From Micromonospora sp. HNM0581 (GTDB lineage Bacteria; Actinomycetota; Actinomycetes; Mycobacteriales; Micromonosporaceae): a stretch of 64,000 bases of DNA. Positions 1-8,589 of the stretch are shown here, in pieces; position 1 is the stretch's first letter, and every line of letters starts with the position of its first letter. Both the position numbers and the translations under genes were made by a program. The stretch is from assembly GCF_012726175.1 (NCBI RefSeq), contig NZ_JAASAD010000008.1, positions 124,001 through 188,000 on the forward strand, given 5' to 3'. The notes beneath the pieces are model-generated. The model saw only the letters and a program-made list of their open reading frames with translations. It ran no database searches and was not told the origin of the DNA.

Positions 1-14
1 TGACGAGCCATCGT

Positions 15-45
15 GTCGGGGTCTCCGATCACAGGAGACCCCGAC
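15..45 (-). terminator. Hairpin after the PL6 lyase gene
   Basis: A perfect 12-bp inverted repeat (GTCGGGGTCTCC and its complement) with a 7-nt loop lies just beyond the stop codon of the PL6 lyase gene. It is a probable intrinsic terminator, although no long U tract follows it. Confidence 0.6.
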
Positions 46-53
46 ATCTCTGG

Positions 54-2006
54 TCAGGACGCGTCGACGCCGACGTCGGCGGCGGTGAGGGGACGTCGAC
101 CGACCGCGGCGCCGGACAACTCGTCGGCGCCGACGTCGGCGGTTGCGCTCCGCAGCTGACCGTCCATGTCCTGCGTCAGGAACGGGTAGCTGCCCGTAGC
201 GGTGTCGACCGCGGGACTGCCGGGGGCGATCCGGTACACCTCACCCTGCCTCGTCAGGAGAGGGTCGACAGTTCGGACTCCGACGGTCTTTCCCACGTTG
301 GCCGCCCCCGTCGGCCAGGCGATGTTGCCGGCGTACGTCATGTTCCTGGGAGTTCTCAGCTCGTTGACGAGCGTGCCGTGAGCGCCGACGATGATGTTGT
401 CGGCCACGACGCTGTCGACCGGTGCGTGGGCGTAGTTGGCGCCGATCTCGATGTTCGACACGTTGTTGACGAACGTGTTGTGCACCGCGGTGGCCCGGTA
501 AACCCGCCAGTGGGCGGAGAGTGCGCCCGAGGTGTCCACGTCTCCGCCGTCGAGTTGCAGCGCGGCGTCGTAGCCCGTACCGGTCAGTCCTTCGAAGTGG
601 TTGTTGTAGATCTTGTGGTCCTGGCCGTAGACCCGAACGCCACCGGTACCGGCCTTGCCGCCGCCGAGGAAGAAGTTGCCGTACACCTGACTGCGGTTGC
701 CGTGGCGTAGTGACAGCGTGCCCTGCGAGGTGCGGAAGGTGTTGTACCGCAACGTGTTGTCGTTGCTCTTCACGGAGATGATCTCGGGGTCGCCGTCACA
801 GTTCTCGAACAGGTTGCTCTCGATCGTGGTGTGCCCGCTCGACTGGGAGATCGCGCTCCAACCGACTCGGATCGCCTCCATCTCGTTGGTGGCGCGGGGA
901 CCGATGTTGCGGAAGTGGTTGTGGTCGATCAGGTCGTACTGGGACTGCTGGGTGGTCGATCCGTCGATGGTGATGAAGTTGCCGAGCTGGCGTTTCTCCT
1001 CGAACAGGTTGTGGTCGATCCGGTTGTGGTGGCTGTTCGCACCCTGGATGACGATCCATTTCAGAGAGCTGGATTCGGCTAGTCGGAAGTGGTTACGGCT
1101 CAGTCTGACGTGGTGTGAGCCGGTGATCTTCAAGGTGTTGCTGTTGCGCCAGGCCAGGCCACTGACGGTGACGTACGACGAGTCGAGCACTTCGAGCTGA
1201 CCGCCGGTGACGACCGCCCCGCCCCGACGGGCCGCCATGATCGTGATTGGTGCGTCGGCGGTGCCGTGCCGTCCGTTGAGTTTGCCGATCGAGTAGTCGC
1301 CGTCGGCAAGCAGGATCGTGTGGCCGGCTGCGGCATTGGCCATCGCGTCGCTGAGCTGCGCCGACGAGGACACGTTGACGATCGTGGCGCCGGGCGGCGG
1401 CGTGCTCGTCGTCGGTGCCGGGCTCGGGGTGACTGTGGGCCGTGGGGTTGGCGATCCGGTCCCGCCCGGGCCGGGTCCGAGGATGTCCACCTCGGTGATC
1501 GAGGTCCACCCGTTCTGGCTGTTGCCGTAGCCCTGGATGCGTAGGTACCGGCCGGTGGCGGCGGAGAATTCGTAGGTCTCGGGCAGCGACGTCGCCCCCG
1601 AACTGGTCCGGGTCGGGATGACGGTGGTCCAGCTCGTGCCGTTGGTTGAGGTCTGCACGGTGAAGGTCGTCCGGCGTTGGTCGCCCCGGTACCACGCCAC
1701 TGTCACCGCGCCCGTCGTGACGGCCGAGCAGAGGTCGTAACGAATCCAGACGCCGTCGCCGTCGGCGGACCAGCGGGTCCCGAGGTCGTCGTCGCGTGTG
1801 TTCGCCGGTACGTTTCCGTCGTTGCCGCTTGCGCTCACCTCGCAGACAGTCAGCGGCACGGCGGTGGGCGCCGCGAACCGGAGGGGCCCGGCCGGGGCAC
1901 CGGCTGCGGGTTTCGTGGCGGTCAGAGCGGGCAGTGCCGCGAGAACGCCTGCGGCGAGTGCTGCGGCGACGACCGCAGCGTGCGGGCTCAGCTTCGTCGG
2001 ACTCAT
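54..2006 (-). CDS. Secreted PL6-family alginate/chondroitinase-B-like lyase with discoidin domain
   Basis: This is a 650-aa secreted polysaccharide lyase. Residues 1 to about 33 form a signal peptide. Residues about 45-175 are an F5/8 type C (CBM32-like) domain. A Pro/Thr linker follows at about 178-210, and then a parallel beta-helix catalytic domain of polysaccharide lyase family 6. The PL6 catalytic pair is visible as the Lys in EIISVKS and the Arg in SLRHGN. PL6 enzymes eliminate at alginate (or dermatan) uronates outside the cell. The open frame runs 15 bases further upstream to a GTG at 2021, but that extension contains the ribosome-binding site (GGAGG, 4 nt before the ATG at 2006), so I choose ATG 2006. 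The alginate substrate is inferred from the PL7 lyase and the uptake operon nearby. Confidence 0.88.
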   Translation of the reverse strand: MSPTKLSPHAAVVAAALAAGVLAALPALTATKPAAGAPAGPLRFAAPTAVPLTVCEVSASGNDGNVPANTRDDDLGTRWSADGDGVWIRYDLCSAVTTGAVTVAWYRGDQRRTTFTVQTSTNGTSWTTVIPTRTSSGATSLPETYEFSAATGRYLRIQGYGNSQNGWTSITEVDILGPGPGGTGSPTPRPTVTPSPAPTTSTPPPGATIVNVSSSAQLSDAMANAAAGHTILLADGDYSIGKLNGRHGTADAPITIMAARRGGAVVTGGQLEVLDSSYVTVSGLAWRNSNTLKITGSHHVRLSRNHFRLAESSSLKWIVIQGANSHHNRIDHNLFEEKRQLGNFITIDGSTTQQSQYDLIDHNHFRNIGPRATNEMEAIRVGWSAISQSSGHTTIESNLFENCDGDPEIISVKSNDNTLRYNTFRTSQGTLSLRHGNRSQVYGNFFLGGGKAGTGGVRVYGQDHKIYNNHFEGLTGTGYDAALQLDGGDVDTSGALSAHWRVYRATAVHNTFVNNVSNIEIGANYAHAPVDSVVADNIIVGAHGTLVNELRTPRNMTYAGNIAWPTGAANVGKTVGVRTVDPLLTRQGEVYRIAPGSPAVDTATGSYPFLTQDMDGQLRSATADVGADELSGAAVGRRPLTAADVGVDAS

Positions 2007-2103
2007 CGAACCTCCATTCACTTATGCAAGATCGTTGATGTTTGAGGTGGGGTTGCTCCAGCGTCGATCGAGTGGGCGCGGGCGGACCCGCGGACACGAA
2101 GTG

Positions 2104-2133
2104 GCCGCCCGGGAGCCGTGGCTCCCGGGCGGC
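2104..2133 (-). terminator. Strong hairpin after the PL7 lyase gene
   Basis: A 14-bp perfect inverted repeat (GCCGCCCGGGAGCC and its complement) with a 2-nt centre lies just downstream of the PL7 gene stop. It is a probable transcription terminator that separates the two lyase genes. Confidence 0.65.
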
Positions 2134-2139
2134 ACGCGG

Positions 2140-3300
2140 TCAGGAGTGGGTGACGCTCAGGCCGAAGATGCGGGTCTGTCCGTAGTTGCCGCTGCTGCAC
2201 GGCGAGGAGTTGGCGCAGTTCGCCTGGGTGTAGGCGCCGGCTTTGAAGTAGGCGCCGGAGAAGCTCTTGGTGATGGTCGTCTGCAGAACGTTGTTGTAGT
2301 ACGCCTTCACCTGGCCGCCGCTGACCACGAACTTGGCCTGGAAGCGGGTGCCGAGCTGGTAGTTGTTGGTGATCAGGTGGTAGTGCGTGTCGTTGTCGTT
2401 GGTGACGTAGAGGCTGCTGCCTTCGAGCCGGAAGACGGTCACGTCGTCGTCGGAGTCGTGGATCTGGGCCACCACCACGTGTGGCTTGGTCGAGGGCAGT
2501 GTGTCGAACACCGCGTCCACCACCAGGGTGTGGGTACCCGAGGTCGACGACCAACTCGCGTTGCTCGACCCGTTGTTCGCCATCTCGCGTAGCTCCGAAC
2601 GGGCATAGCTGGAGCCGCTCGTGGTCACCCCGTTGACCGGGGAGCGGAACTGAACCGACTGGCACGAGTCGGCGGTGACGAAGTAGGGAGAAACCTGGAA
2701 GCTGTCCAGAGCGGGTTGCTTGATCTCGGTCGGGCTACCGGAGGATCCGGTCGGCAGGGTGATCTTCCAGTTGGTCAGGTTGAGCACGTCGGCAGGGACG
2801 GTGCAGTCGCCGCCGCCGGTGCCGTCGGTGCCGTAGACCTTCGCTTCGGTGATGCTGTTCCAGTCGTTGGCCGTGTTTCCGTAGCCGACGATGCGTACGT
2901 AGCGGGCCGACCGGTCGGTGAAGTCGTAGTTCTCCAGCTGGGTGGTGCTGCCGCTGCTCTGCCGCTGGGGCACGACTGTCGTCCAGGAACTGGCGTCGGT
3001 CGACGTTTGGACGGTGAAGGTGGCCTGCCGCTGGTTGCCGTTGTACCAGGAGATGCCGACCGAGCCGACCGGCTTGCTGGCGCCGAGGTCGAGGCGGATC
3101 CACGAGCCGGCGCCCAGGGCCGACCAGCGGGTGGCGAGGTTGCCGTCGTTGACGTTCGCCGGCACGTTGCCGTCGTGGGAGCTGGCCGTGACGGCGGTGA
3201 CGGGTAGGACGGTGGCGGCCTGTGCCGGTGCGGCGGCGAGCGTCGCCGTGGCGAGGAGGACGAGGGCGGCAGGCAGCGCGATGGTGGTGGTTCGTCTCAT
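2140..3300 (-). CDS. Secreted PL7-family alginate lyase with discoidin domain
   Basis: This is a 386-aa secreted endolytic alginate lyase. Residues 1-28 are a signal peptide ending in APAQA. Residues about 33-157 are an F5/8 type C (CBM32-like) carbohydrate-binding domain closely similar to that of the neighbouring PL6 protein. Residues about 168-386 are a PL7 (alginate_lyase2) domain. The three diagnostic PL7 motifs are intact: RSELR at 234-238, QIH at 279-281 and YFKAGAYTQ at 351-359; they supply the catalytic Arg, Gln, His and Tyr. QIH (rather than QVH) is the form usually linked with polyguluronate preference, but specificity is only inferred. The gene has its own promoter and a hairpin on its downstream side, so it is probably monocistronic. 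Confidence 0.93.
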   Translation of the reverse strand: MRRTTTIALPAALVLLATATLAAAPAQAATVLPVTAVTASSHDGNVPANVNDGNLATRWSALGAGSWIRLDLGASKPVGSVGISWYNGNQRQATFTVQTSTDASSWTTVVPQRQSSGSTTQLENYDFTDRSARYVRIVGYGNTANDWNSITEAKVYGTDGTGGGDCTVPADVLNLTNWKITLPTGSSGSPTEIKQPALDSFQVSPYFVTADSCQSVQFRSPVNGVTTSGSSYARSELREMANNGSSNASWSSTSGTHTLVVDAVFDTLPSTKPHVVVAQIHDSDDDVTVFRLEGSSLYVTNDNDTHYHLITNNYQLGTRFQAKFVVSGGQVKAYYNNVLQTTITKSFSGAYFKAGAYTQANCANSSPCSSGNYGQTRIFGLSVTHS

Positions 3301-3319
3301 TAGGGATCCTTCAACTAGG

Positions 3320-3337
3320 AGTTCCTATATGTGAACT
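3320..3337 (-). promoter_or_regulatory. Palindromic operator candidate in the PL7 leader
   Basis: AGTTC and GAACT arms flank an AT-rich centre in an 18-bp near-palindrome between the PL7 promoter and its start codon. It lies close to the IclR-family gene and has the size of an IclR-type operator. Which regulator binds is inference. Confidence 0.4.
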
Positions 3338-3358
3338 ATGTCGCACTAGTGCCGAGTG

Positions 3359-3387
3359 ACCATAGAAGAAGATGACTGCCGGGTCAA
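3359..3387 (-). promoter_or_regulatory. Promoter of the PL7 lyase gene
   Basis: Read on the minus strand there is a TTGACC -35 box (3382-3387), a 17-nt spacer and a TATGGT -10 box (3359-3364), about 60 nt upstream of the PL7 start codon. This is a good match to a housekeeping-sigma promoter. Confidence 0.55.
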
Positions 3388-3405
3388 CGCGAGATTTCAA
3401 GATTG

Positions 3406-4158
3406 TTAGAGCCGGCCGGCCAGGCCGGCGGTGATCGCCGCCCGAACGGTTGCGGCGATCTCACTGGCCCGCGACTCCGTCAAGGCGTCCGGGGCCGCGC
3501 AGACGCCGACCGCGTCGTACGGGCCGAGTGTGGGTGGGGCTGCCACCGCCACGCCGGTCCCGTGCTCCGGGCCGGTCGGTCTCATGTCGACCGCGTGTCC
3601 GCGTTCGACAGTCCGAGCGAGATCGTGTTGCAGCGCGTCGAGGGCCGAGGGTGTCAGCGCGGCCGAGGCGGGCAGCATCCGTGTCAGTGACACGTCATCG
3701 CTCGTGGCCCGGGCCAGCACCACCCGGCCTATCGCAGTGGTGTACGCCGGGGAGGGCCAACCCGCGCGGAGCATCGGACGAACGTCGGCCTTCTCCCGGG
3801 TCAGTAGGCAGACCATGTGCCCACCGACGAGCCGACCCAGCTGGACGCTGGTGTCGAGTTCCCGGTGCAGCCAGTCGACGACAGAGGTGAGACGCCGGAC
3901 CGCACGATCGGTACGCAGGTAGGCGGCACCGGTACGCAGCGCCTGGACGCCCAGTCCGTAACGGGACCCGCCGGAATCGGTCTCCACCCACCCGCGCTGC
4001 ACCAGGGTGCGGAGCAGGCCGTGCATGCTGCTCTTCGGGATTCCGAGGTCCCGGGCTAGTTCCACGAGGGTGCGCCGGTCCGGCATGGCGGCGAGCAGTT
4101 CCAGCAGCTCGACGGTGCGGTCTGCCGACTTGACCCGGGGGGCGCCGCCTGTCGTCAT
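3406..4158 (-). CDS. IclR-family transcriptional regulator
   Basis: This is a 250-aa regulator with an N-terminal winged helix (about residues 8-70; the recognition helix is around IPKSSMHGLLRTL) followed by an IclR effector-binding (GAF-like) domain. IclR-family members usually sense small carboxylic acids or sugar-acid intermediates of catabolic pathways. The gene starts 10 nt after the stop of the LacI-family gene, with a GGGAGTAGGA ribosome-binding site that overlaps that stop, so the two regulators form one operon. Control of the alginate genes by a breakdown product such as DEH or KDG is inferred from context. A palindrome in the PL7 leader is a plausible target. Confidence 0.85.
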   Translation of the reverse strand: MTTGGAPRVKSADRTVELLELLAAMPDRRTLVELARDLGIPKSSMHGLLRTLVQRGWVETDSGGSRYGLGVQALRTGAAYLRTDRAVRRLTSVVDWLHRELDTSVQLGRLVGGHMVCLLTREKADVRPMLRAGWPSPAYTTAIGRVVLARATSDDVSLTRMLPASAALTPSALDALQHDLARTVERGHAVDMRPTGPEHGTGVAVAAPPTLGPYDAVGVCAAPDALTESRASEIAATVRAAITAGLAGRL

Positions 4159-4168
4159 CGTCGTGTTC

Positions 4169-5230
4169 CTACTCCCTGGGGTCGGGCGCCGGGCCGGTCG
4201 AGGCGCGTACCACGAGTTCCGGTCGAAGCAACAGCGACTGGCTGGGGCCGGTGTCGGTCTCGTCGATCCGGGAGCGCAGGTGCCGGAAGGAGACCGCCGC
4301 CATGTCGCCGATCGGTTGGCGGACCGTGGTCAGGGGTGGTGCCGCGAGGTCGGCGAGCACGATGTCGTCGAAGCCGACCACGGAGACGTCCTGACCCACC
4401 CGGAGCCCGGCATCCCGAATGCCGGCACTGATGCCGAGGGCGCACATGTCGTTGATGGCGACGATGGCGGTGGGTGGCTTGTCGGAGTGCAGCAGCTCGT
4501 GCGCGGCGGCCCGACCGAGTCCGGCGGCGTCGAGATCACCGTACGGCTCCTGTTCCGCGCCGCCGGACCAGACGATCGCCTCGGTCGGATCCATTCCGGC
4601 CTGTTCCAGTGCGTCGGTGAAGCCGCGGAACCGCTCCCGACGGTTGACGCTACGCAGCGATCCGGAGACGAACGCGATCCGCCGGTGGCCGAGTTCCAGC
4701 AGGTGGGCGGTGGCAAGGTGGGCGCCCACCACGTTGTCGACACTGATGTTGACCAGGGAGCCGGGATCGCCGGCCTGGGCGGTGCGGTCGAAGGCGACCA
4801 GGCTGAGCCCGGCGGAGACCAAGGGCAGCACGTGGTCCAGCGAGGGCAGTGACGAGCAGAGGACGACGCCGCGGATGCCGTCGGCCCAGAGTTCCTCCAG
4901 GTACCGTCGTTCCCGGTCGGGCTCCCGTTCGCTGTTGCAGAGCAGGACGTGGTAACCGTCGGCCAGCGCCGCCCGCTCCAGGTAGCGGGCGAAGTTGCCC
5001 CAGAACGGGTTGGCGACCGAGGGCACGATCAGCCCGACCACCTGGATCTGGCCGGTGCGCAACTGTCGGGCGGCACGATTCGGGCGGTAGCCAAGTCGGT
5101 CGATCGCGTCGGCGACCCGGGTCCGGGTCTGGGGGAGCATCCGACCGGGGCGGCCGTTGAGGAAGTTCGACACGGTGCTGGGCGAGACGCCAGCCTCTCG
5201 GGCCACCTGGTAGATCGTCACACCACTCAC
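4169..5230 (-). CDS. LacI-family transcriptional regulator
   Basis: This is a 353-aa regulator. Its N-terminal LacI helix-turn-helix starts at VTIYQVAREAGVSPSTVS and is followed by the hinge helix and a periplasmic-binding-protein-like sugar sensor domain. The frame is open further upstream (to 5263), but the conserved LacI start and a GGGAG motif 9 nt upstream point to the GTG at 5230. It is divergent from the sugar ABC importer operon, which it most likely represses in the absence of an oligo-uronate inducer (inference). It is co-transcribed with the IclR-family gene. Confidence 0.88.
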   Translation of the reverse strand: MSGVTIYQVAREAGVSPSTVSNFLNGRPGRMLPQTRTRVADAIDRLGYRPNRAARQLRTGQIQVVGLIVPSVANPFWGNFARYLERAALADGYHVLLCNSEREPDRERRYLEELWADGIRGVVLCSSLPSLDHVLPLVSAGLSLVAFDRTAQAGDPGSLVNISVDNVVGAHLATAHLLELGHRRIAFVSGSLRSVNRRERFRGFTDALEQAGMDPTEAIVWSGGAEQEPYGDLDAAGLGRAAAHELLHSDKPPTAIVAINDMCALGISAGIRDAGLRVGQDVSVVGFDDIVLADLAAPPLTTVRQPIGDMAAVSFRHLRSRIDETDTGPSQSLLLRPELVVRASTGPAPDPRE

Positions 5231-5348
5231 GCCGAGCTTCTCCCGTTGGTTCAGACGGAACAAAACGATCAGAGTGTAGGGGTTTACGGCAGGATTACTC
5301 CTCCTGGCCTACTCAGTTAAGCCGGTGTTTCGCTGCCGTGTCCAGCCA

Positions 5349-5377
5349 TTGACATGCTTCCGCCCTACTCCTAGCCT
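5349..5377 (+). promoter_or_regulatory. Promoter of the sugar ABC importer operon
   Basis: A TTGACA -35 box (5349-5354) and TAGCCT -10 box (5372-5377) are separated by exactly 17 nt, about 110 nt upstream of the lipoprotein gene start. It is the best consensus promoter in the window. Confidence 0.6.
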
Positions 5378-5380
5378 TGC

Positions 5381-5408
5381 TGCATCGTTCCACCGGTAAA
5401 TCGATGCA
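5381..5408. promoter_or_regulatory. Operator-like inverted repeat just downstream of the importer promoter
   Basis: TGCATCG (5381-5387) and CGATGCA (5402-5408) form a perfect 7-bp inverted repeat with a 14-nt spacer, right at and after the expected transcription start. A repressor bound here would block transcription; the divergent LacI-family protein is the obvious candidate (inference). Confidence 0.45.
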
Positions 5409-5489
5409 TGAACACTTGCTCGCACTCCGAACCGCGACGTGAGCGGTTACCCAGGGCGGCGCGGTCGCGCTGCGGGAGGGAAGGCCAGG

Positions 5490-6770
5490 ATGACCAGGAC
5501 AAGGGGGAGTCGGACGCGTGCGCTGACGGTGGCGCTCGTCGCGACACTGTTCGCCACCGCCTGTGGCGGTTCGGCGCCCGGCAACGACGACGAGACCAGC
5601 GGCACGATCCGGCTGCTGACCCCGATCTTCGAGGGCACGGACGGCAAGACCGTGCTGGAGAAGCAGCTCGGCGACTTCAAGGAGAAGTACCCGGACATCA
5701 CCGTCGAGGTGGACTACACCTCGTACGGCAAGCTCAACGAGAAGCTGACCACCTCGATCGCCGGTGGCCGGCCGTACGACGTGATGCTGATGGGAGTCGG
5801 CTGGATTCCGCCCTTCGCGGAGAAGGGCGCGCTGGCGGAGCTGGACGAGAGCAGGCAGGAGCTGACCCAGCGGTACAACGAGCGGGTGGTCGAGCCCGGC
5901 ATCTACCAGGACAAGGTCTACGGCCTGCCGATCATGCTGGACACCCGGTTCGGTCTGTACCGTAAGGACATCTTCGCCGAGGCGGGCATCGCCGCCCCAC
6001 CGAGCAACTTCGCCGAGCTTCGGGAGATCGGCCGCAAGCTGACCGTCCGGGACGGCAGCGGCAAGCTCACCCGGGCCGGCGTCGACATCCTCTCCAACGA
6101 TCTGCGGCAGACGTTCCTCCCGCTGATGTGGGCCAACGGTGGTGACCTGTGGGCCGCCGACGGGCAGCCGGCCTTCAACAGCCCTGAGGCGGTCGGCGCG
6201 CTGCAACTGATGACCGACATCATCCGTACCGACAAGAGCGAGGACTTCGGCTTCACCCAGCCCGGGGCCACCGGCCTGCCGTTGGCCCAGGGACGGGCGG
6301 CGATGATGGTGGGTCACAACAACCATCTGCTGGCGATCGAGGAGCAGGCTCCGGAGCTGATCAAAGAAGACAAGATCGGCTTCTTCATGATCACCAACGA
6401 GCGTCCCGCGATGTTCCAGGGTGGCACCCTGGCCACCGTCTCGGCGAAGTCCCAGCGTCCGACCGCCGCCAAGGCTTTGGTCGGCTTCCTCACCGACGAG
6501 CAGGCATCGCTCGCCGCCAACGAGCAGCGGGGCAACGTGCCGGCCCTCAACAGCCTGGCGGATTCCGAGTACGTGCAGAGCAACAAGGCGGCACAGTTCG
6601 CCATGGCCAACCTCGACGCCGCCTACTCCGAAGGTGGGGTGCCGGCCTGGTTGGAGATCCGGGGCGACTTCAAGGCGGCCATCGAGTCCGCGCTGCTGGG
6701 TCAGAAGACCCCGCAGCAGGCTCTCGACGAGCTGGTGGTCAAGGCCCAGGCAGCGATCGCCAAGGGTTGA
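5490..6770 (+). CDS. Sugar ABC transporter substrate-binding lipoprotein
   Basis: This is a 426-aa extracellular solute-binding protein (family 1, MalE/UgpB type). The start is ATG 5490, behind GGGAGGG about 9 nt upstream. A lipoprotein signal peptide ends in a lipobox (FATAC), so the mature protein is anchored to the outer face of the membrane through Cys. It would capture a sugar, here probably an oligo-alginate released by the secreted PL6/PL7 lyases, and deliver it to the two permeases that follow. The next gene starts 2 nt after its stop. No ATPase gene lies in the operon, which is common in actinomycetes where a shared MsiK-like ATPase serves many importers. Confidence 0.9.
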   Translation: MTRTRGSRTRALTVALVATLFATACGGSAPGNDDETSGTIRLLTPIFEGTDGKTVLEKQLGDFKEKYPDITVEVDYTSYGKLNEKLTTSIAGGRPYDVMLMGVGWIPPFAEKGALAELDESRQELTQRYNERVVEPGIYQDKVYGLPIMLDTRFGLYRKDIFAEAGIAAPPSNFAELREIGRKLTVRDGSGKLTRAGVDILSNDLRQTFLPLMWANGGDLWAADGQPAFNSPEAVGALQLMTDIIRTDKSEDFGFTQPGATGLPLAQGRAAMMVGHNNHLLAIEEQAPELIKEDKIGFFMITNERPAMFQGGTLATVSAKSQRPTAAKALVGFLTDEQASLAANEQRGNVPALNSLADSEYVQSNKAAQFAMANLDAAYSEGGVPAWLEIRGDFKAAIESALLGQKTPQQALDELVVKAQAAIAKG

Positions 6771-6771
6771 C

Positions 6772-7722
6772 ATGACCAGTACCCTCGAATCTCCGAGCGT
6801 GGCGCCCGCGAGTCGGGCGCCACGCCCGCCCCGCCGCCGCCGAAGGCTCGGCGCCGAACGCCGCCGCGCGGCGTACCTGATGCTGGCCCCGTCGGTCATC
6901 CACCTGATCTGGTGGATCGGCCTACCGGTGGTGGCCACCTTCGGCCTGGCCTTCACCAACTACGACGTCATCGCCGGCACCATCGAGTGGGCCGGCCTGG
7001 ACAACTTCCGCGAGATCTTCGCCGACGACATCTGGAACCTGTCGATCTGGCACACCGTCGTCTTCACCTTCTTCACCGTGCCGGTGGCGATGGCGATCGC
7101 GGTGGTCATCGCGGTGCTGCTCAACCAGCGGATCAAGGCGCTGGCCTGGTACCGTGCGGCGTTCTTCATGCCACACATCACCGCCACCGTGGCGATCGCG
7201 CTGGTCTGGATGTGGATGTTCGAGCCCAACCTCGGGCTGTTCAACCTCCTGTTGGACCGGGTCGGGGTGAACGGGCCGGCCTGGCTGTCCGACCCCGACT
7301 GGGCGATGCCGGCGGTCATCCTGGTCAGCATCTGGAAAGGCATCGGCCTGAAGATGCTGATCTACCTGGCCGCCCTGCAGAACATCCCGCACGACCTGTA
7401 CGAGGCGGCTGACATCGACGGCGCCTCCAGTGCCCGCAAGTTCTTCGCGATCACCCTGCCGTTGCTGAAACCCGCCACGTTCTTCGTCTTCATCGTCTCC
7501 ATGATCGACGCGTTCCAGGTCTTCGACCAGGTGTACGTGCTGACCCCCGACGGCGGCCCGGCGAACTCGACGACCGTGATGACGTACGAGATCTACCGGA
7601 CCGCGTTCGGTGAGTTCGACATCTCGGCGGCCTGTGCGCAGAGCGTGGTGCTCTTCGCCTTCCTGCTCGTCCTGACGGTGATCGGTCGTCGGCTGACCGG
7701 AAAGGACGGCGATGAAGCGTAA
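6772..7722 (+). CDS. Sugar ABC transporter permease, MalF/UgpA type
   Basis: This is a 316-aa inner-membrane permease of the binding-protein-dependent transport family, with six predicted transmembrane segments after a basic N-terminal tail. The cytoplasmic EAA loop (EAADIDGASSARKF, then LPLLKP) that contacts the ATPase is present. The start is ATG 6772, immediately after the lipoprotein stop. It overlaps the next permease gene by 11 nt, which implies translational coupling. It probably imports alginate oligosaccharides (inferred from context). Confidence 0.9.
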   Translation: MTSTLESPSVAPASRAPRPPRRRRRLGAERRRAAYLMLAPSVIHLIWWIGLPVVATFGLAFTNYDVIAGTIEWAGLDNFREIFADDIWNLSIWHTVVFTFFTVPVAMAIAVVIAVLLNQRIKALAWYRAAFFMPHITATVAIALVWMWMFEPNLGLFNLLLDRVGVNGPAWLSDPDWAMPAVILVSIWKGIGLKMLIYLAALQNIPHDLYEAADIDGASSARKFFAITLPLLKPATFFVFIVSMIDAFQVFDQVYVLTPDGGPANSTTVMTYEIYRTAFGEFDISAACAQSVVLFAFLLVLTVIGRRLTGKDGDEA

Positions 7723-8575
7723 GTTCGACGCCCGTTGGGTGCTGCACCTGCTGCTCGGCCTCGGTGGGCTCATCATGATCGTGCCGTTCGTCTGGATGAT
7801 TCTGACGTCGCTCAAGAGCCGCGCCGACATCGCCGCCTACCCACCACAGCTGCTGCCCACCGAGTGGGTGTGGAGCAACTACCAGGCCGCCCTGGACTAC
7901 GCCCCGTTCGGGACGTACTTCCGCAACAGCCTGCTGATCGCCATCGGGCACACGGCCATCAATTTGATGTTGGCTACGATGGCCGGGTACGCGCTGGCCC
8001 GGGTGCCGTTCCGGGGCCGGACCGTCGTGTTCATGGCAATCCTGGCGATGATGATGATCCCCACCTACACGAAGATCGTCCCGCAGTACCTGATCGCGAA
8101 AGGTATGCCGTTCTTCGGGGGTAACGACTACCTCGGCCGGGGCGGCTACGGCTGGCTCGACTCGTGGTGGGTCCTGATCATCCCGGGAGCCCTCACCCCG
8201 TTCGCGATCTTCCTGTTCCGGCAGTTCTACCTGTCGCTGCCACGGGAGTTGGAGGAGGCGGCCCGCATCGACGGGATGGGCGAGTTCGGGATCTTCGCCC
8301 GGGTGATGACCCCGCTCGTCAAACCCGCGATCGCCACCGTCGCCCTGGTCACCTTCGAGAACAGCTGGAACAACTTCCTCTGGCCGCTGTTGGTCACCAC
8401 CCGCGACGACCTGCGGGTCATCCAGGTCGGTCTGGCCGCCTTCCAACTGGCCGAGCGGACCGAGTGGTCCTACCTCATGGCCGGCTCAACGCTGGCCACC
8501 GTGCCGATGATCGTGCTGTTCCTGTTCGCCCAGCGCTACTTCGTGCAGGGCTTCGCCACTGCCGGAATCAAGTAA
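7712..8575 (+). CDS. Sugar ABC transporter permease, MalG/UgpE type
   Basis: This is the 287-aa second permease of the importer, with six predicted membrane helices and an EAA loop (EEAARIDGMGEFGIF, then MTPLVKP). It would form a heterodimer with the preceding permease. The start ATG lies inside the 3' end of the upstream gene. The SDR gene follows after 14 nt. Confidence 0.9.
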   Translation: MKRKFDARWVLHLLLGLGGLIMIVPFVWMILTSLKSRADIAAYPPQLLPTEWVWSNYQAALDYAPFGTYFRNSLLIAIGHTAINLMLATMAGYALARVPFRGRTVVFMAILAMMMIPTYTKIVPQYLIAKGMPFFGGNDYLGRGGYGWLDSWWVLIIPGALTPFAIFLFRQFYLSLPRELEEAARIDGMGEFGIFARVMTPLVKPAIATVALVTFENSWNNFLWPLLVTTRDDLRVIQVGLAAFQLAERTEWSYLMAGSTLATVPMIVLFLFAQRYFVQGFATAGIK

Positions 8576-8589
8576 GAAGGAGCACCCTG

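Noticed and set aside
5313..6959. 548-aa minus-strand frame opposite the importer lipoprotein gene
   Set aside because: It is the antisense shadow of a clear lipoprotein gene; its composition is Gly/Arg/Asp-rich with no domain pattern.
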